Below the pieces are notes generated by a model that saw nothing but the letters and a program-made list of their open reading frames with translations, was not told the origin of the DNA and did no database searches. Position numbers and translations under genes: made by a program. From contig NC_031502.1 in NCBI RefSeq assembly GCF_000237925.1, positions 11,334,630 to 11,398,629 of the forward strand: a DNA stretch of 64,000 nt, written 5' to 3'. The stretch's first letter is position 1. Each line of letters starts with the position of its first letter. Of this stretch, positions 47,753-59,460 are shown piece by piece. Origin of the DNA: Schistosoma mansoni. Taxonomy: Eukaryota; Platyhelminthes; Trematoda; Strigeidida; Schistosomatidae.

Positions 47753-50700
47753 AATTTACAATCGTCTGGCATATCCTAATAGCTGAATATTAAAAAGCTT
47801 GCATGATTTTAAATGTCTGTACATATCTACATCCCAATAATCGTCCTTACTGGAAACATATATATCCCATCACCTAAATATTACATTCAGGTTTCATGAA
47901 ATATCATAGTTAATGCATTTTGCATTAGATAATTATTTCCCATCAGCCCAATTATTATATTGATGTGTACAGATGATAGTATTGTGCTAAATAATTTAGT
48001 AATTCTAGAACATACCAAGGTAATTTCACTTCATGCATAGGTTAGTGCATTCATGTATATCATTCGTCCATTGATTGTTAATGAATAAAAACATTAAGTC
48101 ACGTATCATAAATGCCTCCCAAATGAAGTTCAATCCATAAAATATATACAATGAATAAAATGAAATATTAAAGGTTCTTATTTTATTTTGACTGATTATA
48201 ATTTTTCTTCACCTTTATGTGGTAAATGATAAACAATTCATGGGTGGATATTTGATTGACCGATTAAATAAGTCAATCATCCGAACAAAAATTATATTTC
48301 ACAATAAAAACGTAAAAAATTCTTTCTATAAGTTTAAAGAAAATAACACTTTTTTAGGTTACTTCAAATTGATGAAAAAATAATCCAAATCTGTGTATAG
48401 GAGTTTATTTAGAATATATTCACCTATTACCACTAGATAAGAGTTGACTAAAATTTCATTTCACAACATTGTTACTGCTTCTGAATGAAATGAATAGTAA
48501 CTCTAATATGTTATATGGTATAGACTGTTTTTCGATAGCCTACATAATACCTATGAATTTTTTAGATGGAATCACTGAATTTTATGACATTGACATCAGA
48601 TACAATATTTCTGAAAGGGTAAAACTTTTAATGCTAATTTAATCGAAATACTATATTAAGTTAGATATTTTCTACGTATACCGCATCGTTTCTTATAAGC
48701 TAATATAACTTCAAACTATTCAGTGATTTCTTTTATAGACTGTTTATCTTGGTTTACGACGTATGAGACGATAATGTTCCGCATATAAGATAAATTTATC
48801 CAAAGCTTAACAACTTAATAACTTGTGATTACCCAAATTGATGATGATCATTAAAAATGTCTTGAACAAGTTTGAATTTTATAGCATCAGGCACTTTTGT
48901 TTTTACTGCTGTTTAGGACAATATAGACACCACTGATTTCCGTTCAGACTGAATTTCTTGTCTTTTTGGATATTACATTGTGGTTATGTAGTTGAAACTC
49001 TGAGATTGCTTCCTGTTGTGAAATTTGACTGTTTTCTAATAACTTATCATTTATAATTGTCATCTCATTCGTTGACGGAAGTAGAAAACACCTAATCTTG
49101 ATCGGCGAATCATAAAGCTACGCTGTTGAGTAGTGTAATATATAAAGGGTGTCTTTGTACGGGCAAAAGAAAACTCAATATTTGTATAGTGAAACGTTTT
49201 ATTAGGCTCATACTATTAAATCATCACAAAACGACTTCCAGTCTCGAATGTTTCAGTGTAACACTGAGTGGTACAGCTTGAAATTCACTACACCACCGAA
49301 TACTCACTGGTATTTACTACATAATCCATGACTCAGGGTTATAAGGTAAACGATGACTTTGATCTAATATTACTTTATATTCCACAAAGACTGTGACACT
49401 TAACCGAGTACGTGCACTCCTACCAGGCTACTGAATTATCTGTTCATAATATTCTTTGTAGTTGTAATAATATTATTACCTACTATTATGATATTTATTT
49501 ATAAGTAAACTCTCAGTACTCTAAAAATAGATGATGTTTTTCAATGGTCACTGAAATTCATTGAAGAGATCAATCAGCCCCTCTTCAAACTCGAATTCAC
49601 TGTAAAATAAACCTTGCACTTTCTTGCCATAAATAAAGCTTTTCGTGAAACGTGCCTTAATGACAAAAATAGAATTTAATAGTTAACTGAATAGAAAATC
49701 TATCGGTAATTTTATGTGTTATTCTTCAAGCCACCTAACACTGAAGTTTCTTCATCTCTTAAGGATATAGGAGACTAATCAACATGCTTTTTTAACAATC
49801 AGTTGTAAATGTACTTTAGTAGTCTAACTTGTAAAGATAGTGAAAATAATCAATTTTATTCCACCAATGGAATCCTCTGTCTTCTATCTGGATAAATAAG
49901 ATAAAAATAGAAAAGTGTCTGCTTTCACTTTTACAGAAGGAAAATGATCAACCATTCAGATACATATATAAACATGAGAAGGCACTAGATTTCACTTTCC
50001 GAATAATCAAGCCAAGCCATCGGAAGAGTCTTGGATACAGTTGTGTAAAATAACGTTTTGATTAAACTTTTTTGTAATCCTCTACATAAATCAATAGTCA
50101 TTTGGGAAAACTTAGTATTATAAGAAGAAAAAACGCCCTTCACATAAATTGTACATATTATTAGACATTAGGGGAGTTAATCGGTCACAAGGCTTTGTAA
50201 GATAATTCATCCAGACAAATGTGACATGCCAAGACAATGTTTGAATAGTGGTAAAAGGTTAATTAAGGACACTGTGCAAAAGATAAGCTACTTTTTATAG
50301 CTTTTTCTCTCCTTTCTCATTTATTCACGCACTTCTTACAGATGGTATTATTGATTATCATTGGTTAAAATAAAGGGATACATTAATTCAGTTATTTTTA
50401 TGGGAATATACTAAATGAATAACACTTCTCTGTTCATTATTAAAATTACAGAAGATGTATGTATTATTGTTCTCGCATTTTCCATACTGCACGGCGCGTT
50501 ATTTTACAGTAAACTAAATATCTCTATGTGAACCACACCGTGAAATTATTTTCCAAAATGGTGACAAGAATGTACTTCATAAGATAAATTTAATGTGTAT
50601 TAGCTACAACATTTTCCTATGTGAGCTTGACAATATAGATTGGTACAGAAAAGTATTAGCTTCATACGTAGTAGGTCAGTAAGTGATGAACGATATAAAC

Positions 50701-51360
50701 GAACATGTTTATAGAGTGAATGAACTAACTTTGTAATAAACGTAGAACATGAGATGTGATACTCTATATACAATGTCATCATCTTATACGTACATGTAAA
50801 CTCAGATAATCACTAAAACATTTATATAAAAGAAACCTAGAGCTCCTTAATTAAACACTGAAGTATAGGACAATCTAAAAGCCAGACAAATTTCATATAT
50901 TTCCAGGCTACTGAAAGATGATAAAAAACCTCTTTCAATAGTGAGTCAAAAGAAAGTCTACTATTTACAAAAGGATTTTGTTGGATTTAATATGAGACAT
51001 TGAATTACATCAACAGATGTTATTGATATCATCGTTTACATACCATGTTTTGTGGGTGTGGAATGATGTGAGTCCCACAATGATTGGAGGTCAGGAGACA
51101 GTGAACACTCTTGTCAGGATCTAGTTTTTCTATTCATAAAACAGAGGACTGCAAAAAAGCATTCAACAACTGAGTAACGTGATATGAAACCATATCTTCT
51201 AAATGGAGATATTGAACGAGTGCATTTCATTCATTTATACACCAAACAGATAACTGATTATAAGTGGAACTTCAGCCCACTCATATTTATACAGATTGCC
51301 TTGTTGTATGATGGAAAAATTTAGTGATTGGTAATATTTATTCTCTATGTCTATTTGGCT
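47753..51360. other. AT-rich stretch, nothing recognised
   Basis: Long stretch with no recognised gene, RNA or element. Reading frames such as 50,600-50,782 are background. Confidence 0.5.
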
Positions 51361-51824
51361 TATAGCAACCATCCTACAATCAATTTCGATTATGGTTAAT
51401 TTTCGTTAAGTCTTTTTACTAATTAAATTACTTGACAGACATCGTCATTTGGATGATAACAATTTGCATATTCTTTGTACTGTTATGACCACTAGAACAC
51501 ATGACACTCTAGCCAAAATGTTGATTGCTTAAGTATCATTCGATGACTCGTACTCCTCCCCATATATGAATGCACGCAAATCCTATTATCGGCTTTTGTT
51601 TTGTTTTGCTGTGCCCTTATTAAATTTGACTTTAAATTGCCTATGTAATTGCTTGCTGCTCGCTCGATCGCTGACATTGTCTCAGGTGCTGGTAGCTTTC
51701 TGGCCTGAGTTACTTGACAATAAACTGTAGTTGCTACTTCTCTTTGCCTTCTGATTTTATGCACCGTTAAGATTGGAATTATAACGGTTATCAAGGTGAA
51801 CGGTTAACGAAGCACGGCACCACA
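51361..51824 (+). mobile_element. 5' LTR of a CsRn1/Boudicca-like Ty3/gypsy fossil
   Basis: 464 bp, starting TATAGCAACC and ending GGCACCACA. Contains a polyadenylation signal in GACAATAAACTGTAG. Immediately downstream (from 51,829) TGGCAACCTCCACG resembles a primer-binding site for tRNA-Trp, the primer used by the CsRn1 clade. Homologous to the solo LTRs at 5.4 and 31.3 kb. Confidence 0.7.
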
Positions 51825-54032
51825 GAATTGGCAACCTCCACGTACGAACACTAAGCAGAATTAGTGATCTGAGCGTGCGAAGATGAAACAATTTTCGACA
51901 ATATAATCTCATTTCGAAAATTCAGCGCGCCCTGTTTCTATTCGGATTATTATCTGGATTATAATCATAATTGTGTATTTATAATATCACAATTTTAATT
52001 ACACGTACATTATCTCACAAACATTATTGAACTTAACGATAATATTCATAACAAATAACGATTATTCACAAACAATTGATATATTGGTGCAATTTAGTAA
52101 GTCTGTTCTAAGTTGTACCATTTGTAATTATCATTGTTTTTGTTCGTCCATTTTTTGTTTGTGACATTTACATCATATTCGTGTACTATTTAAAAATCTT
52201 TTTGTTAACATGTCTACCGAAAATACTATGTCAAGTTTACGGCGAACCTCGTCCGTGAGAACTTCCTGTCCCCACTTTTAAGTTCACTGACCCGCAGCTG
52301 TGGTTTATGAGACTCGAAAATTATTTTATGAATAATCGTATTAACTTGCAAAGAGATGAATTTGGTCTCACAAGCACACTCCTTCCAGATGAAGTAGCAA
52401 ATAACCTACGAGAGGCGTTATCTTAACCGGACACTGAAAGGCCATACGACGTATTAAAGCAAGCAGTAATTAAAGCAGTATCTGTAAGTGACCAACAAGC
52501 TGTTGAACAGCTTCTCAACCAAGTACAAATAGGGGATAGAACTCCATCATAGCTAAAAACGTATATGAAAATTCTACTAGGCGATAGAAAAATAGACAAT
52601 ATCTTGTTTTATCAACTGTGGCTTCGCCGACTCCCGTCCAATGTACAATAAATCTTAGCCGTTGGAGACATTGACGCCGAAATAGACAACATAGCAAAAA
52701 TAACGGTCAAAATATACGAAAGAGCAAAGCAAGCAAACCCTCAACTACACAGCGTGACGGTAGATGATAGAATCAGTACTCTACAGAAGAAGGTAAATGT
52801 TTTGTGCCGCAAGCTCACAGAATCGACACAGAGATGGCTCGCGTGGCAGAAGCCGATCAGCTTCCAGAAGACGCGCAACTCCGTTGATATGCTGGTATCA
52901 TCAAATGTACGGTTATAGAGCTAGAAAATGTTTACAACCTTGTAGATTTAGTATGACAGGTAAGCGATACTCACGATTGTCCATGGCAACGCCAGCAGCG
53001 AACATAAAGCCTGCAAACAGCCGCTTATTTTATATACAAGACCGAATGACAGGCGCGCAATTCTTGGTGGACACGGGAGCGGAAATTAGCTTGGTACCTC
53101 CAGTAAGCGAAGATAAAAGAAACTTTAATACGTCATTAGTTCTAAAAGCAGCGAATTAATAGGATATCAAAACATACGGCAAACAAAAGTTGTCCCTAAA
53201 TTTCGGACGAGGTGCCACATACCGCTGGGGCTTTTTTATAGCAGACGTATTAGTACCCATAATAGGCATCGATTTCCTATATAACTTCGATCTACTAGTA
53301 GACTCGCGGCGTCACAGACTCATAAACGGTAGTCACACTACTTCGATAAGGGGAACACTCACAGAATCCGTTTCCATTATTCTAGTGATAAATAAAAGCC
53401 GCGATGATCCACGTAAATTGTTAAAGGAGTTTCCCGAACTTTTAAAAGTAACGTACAGTAAAGCGGATCTAAAGCATTCTATCCGGCACCATATCATAAC
53501 AAATGGGCCACCACCTTTGTATTCGCCTTCGGATTTATACACCGTTGTGGCGTTATCGAGTAAACCAGTAACATTAAAAGAGGGAATAGTAACATTAATG
53601 GCTCTCACGGACGGTGGTTGTGAAAGGTCTATCATGTCGTTGTTGAAAGACATTTATAAAAATTAAATAGTATGCGAATATAACGTAATTGTCACAAAGA
53701 GAAATGCACCGATGAAAACAATGATAATAACAAATGGTACAACTTAGAACAGACTTACTAAATTGCACCAATATATCAATTGTTTGTGAATAATCGTTAT
53801 TTGTTATGAATATTATCGTTAAGTTCAATAATGTTTGTGAGATAATGTACGTGTAATTAAAATTGTGATATTATAAATACACAATTATGATTATAATCCA
53901 GATAATAATCCGAATAGAAACAGGGCGCGCTGAATTTTCGAAATGAGATTATATTGTCGAAAATTGTTTCATCTTCGCACTCTCAGATCACTAATTCTGC
54001 TTAGTGTTCGTAAGTGGAGGTTGTCAATTCTG
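51823..54032. repeat. Large inverted repeat within the LTR fossil (about 320-nt arms)
   Basis: The leader at 51,823-52,142 reappears in reverse complement at 53,713-54,032, nearly identical by eye. A second inverted pair of about 50 nt joins 53,514-53,563 with 54,124-54,173. The gag-protease block lies in the loop. The high identity suggests a recent fold-back rearrangement, or an assembly artefact. Confidence 0.8.
51825..53665 (+). mobile_element. Internal region of the LTR fossil: gag, protease and the start of RT
   Basis: After a leader of about 380 bp, a gag-like region occupies about 52,210-52,950, including a basic Arg/Ser-rich stretch near its end. The protease follows with LVDTGAEISLVPP (near 53,070), the DTGA active-site motif, and IGIDFLYNFDLLVD (near 53,270), typical of CsRn1-type proteases. 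The first residues of RT (HHIITNGPPP, near 53,500) come last. RT catalytic motifs, RNase H and integrase are absent here. Broken, with several interruptions. Ty3/gypsy, Boudicca-like. Confidence 0.7.
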
Positions 54033-54725
54033 GTCCGTGTTCGCTCGGCGAGGCTTCCAATTTTGTGGTAGTCAATATTCGATATTATCCTTAAACTTCG
54101 TATATTATTCGTCCTGATAACCGTTACTCGATAACGCCACAACGGTGTATAAATCCGAAGGCGAATACAAAGGGTAGATTGCGTTTATTATCGGACCACC
54201 TACACATATCCAAAATTACGGGCACGTTAAGCAAACATGAAAGAGTAGTGCCATAAAGCAGGCGAGTGAGCGAGAGACCAATTGATCAAGTCAGCGAGTA
54301 AGCGAGTGCAGTGAACAGAATCATGATGTACATGTGATGAAAAATGAAAAAGCATGAATCATCGAATCAATTAAGTGATAAGTAGTAAGGCTAGCAAAAT
54401 GAATACATGCGTAGGCAGTAAGCAATGCTCAAGCGTACATAATAAAGGTACCATAGTATAGATAGGTTGATGTCGTACGAATGACTGTCCGTTAAATAAG
54501 TTGACACAAGGGTTTAACAAAAATAGATGTGAACAAACTCAATTGTATGTGAGCTGCTATAAACCGACGCGCAAGCCGTCGAGCAGTTGCTCAGTGAAGT
54601 ACAACTCGGAGATAGGACAAATTTCACCAGTTATGGTTACGATGACTCTCATCAAGCGTGCAGCAGATCCTTTCTGTTGGAGACAGTGATGCACACATAG
54701 ACAACATCGGTAAAATAGCCGATAA
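54033..54725. mobile_element. Further LTR-element remnants
   Basis: 54,040-54,420 shows weak similarity to the LTR in reverse orientation, including a GCGAGTGAGCGAGAG-rich tract like the complement of the solo LTR at 31.6 kb. 54,566-54,725 repeats, in direct orientation, part of the gag region at 52,495-52,705. So this is at least one more broken copy of the same family next to the fold-back. Confidence 0.45.
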
Positions 54726-54772
54726 CGCCTCGATTCTTTCGTTTAATGTGGAGTTAAGTCTTTGTGGAGTCG

Positions 54773-54798
54773 TATATATATATATATATATATATATA
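54773..54798. repeat. (AT)n microsatellite
   Basis: 13 AT units between the LTR remnants and the 3' flank of the PLE. Confidence 0.95.
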
Positions 54799-55079
54799 AA
54801 TTGACTCGAGACTAAATATCAAATGAGGTTACGTATTAATCAAGGGGTAAGGAAGAAAATAATTTATAGGTCAGATATGAAGAAAAGCGACGAACGCAAA
54901 GGTCATAATAATATACTGAATAATAATCAAGAAAACTTGTAAGGTAATGATAGTAACTGATTAGAGTTTGAAATGAAAAACAGTAATTTGAAAAAATTCG
55001 GTAATAATCAAACAAAAGTGCAGAGAAACAAGCAAAAATGAAAACTCAGAAACATAACCATTAAAGGAATTAGGGCGAA

Positions 55080-56070
55080 GGAAAGGACAAATCGTCTCTG
55101 CACGCGAAGTTCAGCCTTAAGTTCGTGGATTGCCAATGCCTCAGCAGTGCATAACATATTTATTCGAGCCCCCTTCCATCCAGTTCATTTGACTCTGTAG
55201 ATTACTTTAAAAGAAGCGTCTTTTGGAGCGATGTATCCTTAGTTAATTAAATGCTCCTGTATCAAACTAGTAATTGTTTTACATTCTCTGTTTAAGAGCC
55301 AAGCCGGACAGTGTTCCGAGATGCGTTTGGAAAGTGATCACTTTGTGCGGCCTATGTAACGTGCCCCACATGAGCAGGCAAATTTATAGATTCACATTGA
55401 TGTGGCCCAAAGCGGAAGTTTATCCTTAATACATCCCAGAATGGTGGGCCGGCTAGAGAAAACAATTCGGAGCTTAGCTGCGTAGAATGTTTTATTCAAC
55501 GATTTTGAAATCCCTTTCTTTAGGATTTCAGTAGCCGTTTATCCTTTAAATTCCATGAGCAGAGTTTCTTCTGTACCGTCGATGCTTTTTCATGATGAAG
55601 TCTAGGTGTTAAGTTGCTATCGACGAATCTAGGTGGATAATCATTTCTGATGAGGGTCTGTCGAAGATGAAATAGTTCCTCATCTATTGTGTCATTGGGA
55701 CAGATTCGACTGATACTAGAGGATAAAGAGTGAATTAAGTTCTTCATTCTACCCAATGGGACCCAACTATAGGAATTCGTGTATTGTCCATTCCAGGTAG
55801 GTTTTCTATACATAGATATCTGTAAAAGACCATCATTCTTTTTAAACGGATATCAAGAAAATGAAATTCATGGTTTGCCCCTGCTTCTAAGGTGCAGCTT
55901 AAGTAAATGATTTTATCGAAAAGAATATTTTCTTCGCTGAATTCTTTTTTCCTTATTCGGTGTGAAATGTCCGATTTACCCCCTATCCTTTTGCCATATG
56001 ATCAATCAAAAATGCATTTTTCTAAACGTATGATGGACAGTCTATTTTCAATAAATATTATGATAAAAAG
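55080..56070 (-). mobile_element. Penelope-like element, RT C-terminus plus GIY-YIG endonuclease
   Basis: Minus strand from about 56,070: FDKIIYLS and EFHFLDIRLKR, then a 97-codon frame (55,520-55,813) starting MYRKPTWNGQYTNSYSWVP and including LRQTLIRNDYPPRF, then KFACSCGARYIGRTK followed by LSKRISEHCPAWLL (55,280-55,380), a well-preserved GIY-YIG core with the downstream Arg and Glu. These are the expected consecutive PLE blocks. Several frameshifts separate them. The RT palm upstream is missing, as an Sm-alpha copy and the assembly gap follow at 56,071. The 54,800-55,080 flank is probably the 3' untranslated part. Confidence 0.8.
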
Positions 56071-56202
56071 CAAAGACGGATGGTGGCTGCCAGTGGAATC
56101 CAGGACGCGCGTTTCGTCTTATTTGGGACTCGTCAGCGGGACGTACCTACAAATCACAAGTTTTTTTTTTATAGTTAAGATCATGAGGCAATTTAGGCTA
56201 AA
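56071..56202 (-). mobile_element. Sm-alpha-type (family A) element with hammerhead, cut by the gap
   Basis: Minus strand ribozyme at about 56,083-56,145: core CTGACGA, stem II GTCC / AGAC-type, GAAA, ACGC/GCGT and GTC are all present, but the 5' strand of stem I (GTCCCG) no longer pairs well with CTGGAT. A T10 run at 56,161-56,170 and leader-like words lie upstream. Its other end is lost in the N run. Confidence 0.65.
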
Positions 56203-56402
56203 NNNNNNNNNNNNNNNNNNNNNNNNNNNNNNNNNNNNNNNNNNNNNNNNNNNNNNNNNNNNNNNNNNNNNNNNNNNNNNNNNNNNNNNNNNNNNNNNNN
56301 NNNNNNNNNNNNNNNNNNNNNNNNNNNNNNNNNNNNNNNNNNNNNNNNNNNNNNNNNNNNNNNNNNNNNNNNNNNNNNNNNNNNNNNNNNNNNNNNNNNN
56401 NN
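56203..56402. other. Assembly gap (200 N)
   Basis: Exactly 200 N, so probably a default gap size. It lies between two oppositely oriented hammerhead SINEs, where assembly is difficult. Confidence 0.99.
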
Positions 56403-56575
56403 TTCGATTCTAGCTAGAGCAGGTTGGCAGATGTTCACTGCTGAGGAGTCCCATAATAGGACGAAACGGCCGTCCAGTGCTTCCAGGTTTTCGATGGTGG
56501 TCTAGCCTCAATTGACTCATGATCTTAAACTATAAAATTACTAAATCTCCACAAAAACCCCCCTTGTGATAAATC
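56403..56575 (+). mobile_element. Family B SINE with intact hammerhead; head partly lost in the gap
   Basis: Begins in the B box (TTCGATTCTAGC) right after the gap, continues with the ribozyme 56,436-56,479 and the full family tail with CCACAAAAACCCCCCTTGTGAT. The best-preserved ribozyme of family B. Confidence 0.7.
56436..56479 (+). ncRNA. Hammerhead ribozyme, family B, all core positions intact
   Basis: Stem I CACTG (56,436-56,440) / CAGTG (56,475-56,479). Core CTGAGGA (56,441-56,447) is C3-A9 with G at the free position 7. Stem II GTCC (56,448-56,451) / GGAC (56,459-56,462), 7-nt loop. GAAA (56,463-56,466) gives G12 A13 A14 A15.1. Stem III ACGG (56,466-56,469) / CCGT (56,470-56,473) with no loop, as in Sm-alpha. 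H17 is C56,474, so cleavage is predicted after GTC. By the known hammerhead rules this should be able to cleave, probably best as a dimer because stem III has no loop. Confidence 0.75.
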
Positions 56576-59028
56576 ACAAGTTTGTTAGACAATTTCAGGT
56601 GAACGAAAATGTAAAGGTCATGAACGTAATTGCGTAAGTACTTGCAGCGAAAAATGTAATAATACGTAAAATAAATTTACCTATTAGTTTCGAAAGCCAA
56701 TATTTGGTTAGAGTTCCAAACGAAACGATTCTACATGAAGTAGACTAATTACATTCTAGGTTATGGTTTTTACGCCTCATTAGAATGGATTTGGAGTACG
56801 TGGAGAGCATTAAGAATGGAGAATATATCTTAATTCAGTTGCTATTATCATACCTTAAACTTTGTAAATTTTTATATCCGTTTCGGCAGTTAATTCTACT
56901 GATGAGTATTACATTATGTCGAAACTGAGAGAGGTTATTTTGTCTCTCCAACTAATTATAAGTCAAGATAATAACAACCACCGTAGAAATCTAAATAAAA
57001 ATGGATGAAATGACATACATTCTGCATCTTAATAATCGGCTGGTTTGTTCCATGAAGATACTTTCATTAATCTATGTCACTACAATAAGAAAAGGTTCAC
57101 TCCCAATAAACTAACGATTTTATTCTGTCGAACTGCTCTTGCATAACACTATATGGTTCATCTAGTTTTGATACTTAAAAATTATAATCTGTGTACAGGA
57201 CACAAATTGATGTGACCACTCGGGGTAATCTCTCATACAAGTATTAAGTAACCTACCGCCTACTGTATCATAATTTTTAGAAATCTAATTATGTTGACAG
57301 CAGATTACTTAAATATATTTCAATGACTTTTTCAAAATATAGCTCCAGTAAGAGTTATGGGCTAAGATTGTATTTACAAATTTCATGTAAGCCTATAAAT
57401 ATGATTTCTAATGACAAAATATATCAAATAAATAATTATTTCGTACTTCATGAACATACTAGAATGGTATCATGCTACAGACATTGGTTTTACAGCGATT
57501 CTTTAAAATTATAATATAAACCTAGGGATTTTAATTCATTAACAATTTACACAAAAAAACTGTTTCATGGATAAACTACTGCAAATGTCCTTTGTCTGCA
57601 TGTTGTGTTACACCTAACAGATCTATATGCTATGTGGACTAATAAAAAAGCTTAGCCCCAAATGATTTTACAAATAGTGTCGGTTTACGTAGCAAGTTAA
57701 GTGGTAAACTATCAGTTCATTTTTACGAATTATTCAAATTGTATCGAGCATCTACGCATCTTGTAAAATTTCTCAACCAGCTACATACTGATTATCGATC
57801 TCCTCTTAGGTTATGAACAACAGATGATGATATTTACTGTGTCTGCGTTCTTTACTACTTTTATTGTAACTACTTGATATAATCTGTTTTGTAAATTACA
57901 ACTTCAATACTTTAGTTAACTCTAAGTATATGCCAGGTTCAAAATAAGTTCACAGTTTGTTCATTAACCACTTATTCAGTGTTTTTATATGAGTCATTTA
58001 AGTCATAATAAAAACAAAGATGTTATTATGAAATTTTCGACGGAAACTTTATTTATGAAAACATTTCCCTGACCTCATTTGCTAATATAGGATTGTCAGC
58101 ATTGATTATTATTCACCCACTATAATGCATCTAAAAGAAGAAAAAGCCCTCAAAATATCCGATTGATTTTCTTAAGAAATTTTAGTTTAAAGAAGTAATA
58201 AAATGTTGTCATATATTTTAAATGACATCACAGAAAACATTAGTATCATTTCAAAGTGATCAAAATTACAAATTAATCCGAAATTTGATTATCTAGATCC
58301 TAGTCAAAAACTGAAATACGTCAAAAGGCATATTTTTACTTTAGATCACCTTTAAAATGATGGATACTGAATTTCAGCTCCCATAAATAACGGTTCCAGG
58401 TACTAAGCTTCTGTCTGATTAACTAAAATACCTTTTTTAAAAGTAATAAAACATTTTTATAAGGATGATGATGTCTAAACAATTTACCATCCAGCTATTT
58501 ATTATGTAATTGACTTCATCTAAGATATCATATACTCCAGTGTATGTAAATCATGCTCTACATTACATCTATCCATATTTGTGGGGGATCTAATCACACC
58601 AACTGTGGTGCAACTATTCTGTTACATAATTCATATTAAATTGCCTTGGTAACTAACGTTTAAAACAAAATGAGAGTAACAGAGAGAAGTTTCTACTACC
58701 AAGCAAATAATTTACTCAAACTATTTTATCGTAAAGAAGTTAACTCACTGGATTTAATTTTTGGGTATATAATCAAATAATGTCATTCATAATAAAACAA
58801 TATATTTCTTACTTCAGTATGAAAATGTTCGTTAATGTATATTAGGAAAGAATTACATATTAACCAATTAAAATATAAAGCATTAGATCCAAATTAGCAA
58901 TAACTGTGATTTTTAAATTATTCCCAGTTAAAGAAAAAAAATAGCATAAAAACAAGAAAATTAAGAGAGATTATCCATTTACGAACACAGTTTAAAATAA
59001 AAAACATAGACGGTAAAAACAAGACATA
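56576..59028. other. AT-rich stretch, nothing recognised
   Basis: No gene or element recognised. Confidence 0.55.
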
Positions 59029-59034
59029 TTTATT
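59029..59034 (-). terminator. Poly(A) signal for the host gene ending at 59,300
   Basis: AATAAA on the minus strand, about 265 nt downstream of the TAA at 59,300-59,302. Other A/T-rich words are common here, so the exact site is uncertain. Confidence 0.3.
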
Positions 59035-59299
59035 TATACTTGAAAGTGCATAGTTTTCCTGCTTTTTTAAGATTCGTTTTATAAATCTGATGGTTTTTAG
59101 AAAAAATGTTTTGCATATTATAAAATTCACATAGACAATTTGCTAAACTCAATGATTTTTGTAGTAAACATAGCTAAGAAAAAAAAGGAAAAAACGATTG
59201 ATGGTTGCTGAGCAGGAAAAAGTTATCCATGTTTTCAAAGAACTACAGCTTAGTTGATTAAAACAATCATGTAAGTATTGTATTTTTTCGAGTGTTTCT

Positions 59300-59460
59300 T
59301 TAATTGTTTGGATTAGGTTGATTAAGTCTTTCTAGTTCTTCAGCAGTTACACAAACAGGCTGAGGTATTCTTAAACCTCGGCAGGTATCAGTACACATTT
59401 GGCAACGGTTGAGTTTTTCAGGCATCTTTTGATCTTTAATCCATAAGGCAAGGAAGAATG
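59300..59460 (-). CDS. Last exon of a host membrane protein gene
   Basis: Minus strand, 161 nt. Acceptor TATTTTCTCTTCATTGTTAATAG precedes 59,460 (pyrimidine-rich then AG). The frame gives FFLALWIKDQKMPEKL, then NRCQMCTDTCRGLR, IPQPVCVTAEELERL and NQPNPNN, ending with TAA at 59,300-59,302. A hydrophobic end of a transmembrane helix is followed by a Cys-rich tail (CxxCxxxC) and a charged Asn/Pro end. It starts in phase 2, which fits the phase-1 end of the exon at 60,996. Composition is less AT-rich than the flanks. Family not recognised. Confidence 0.6.
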
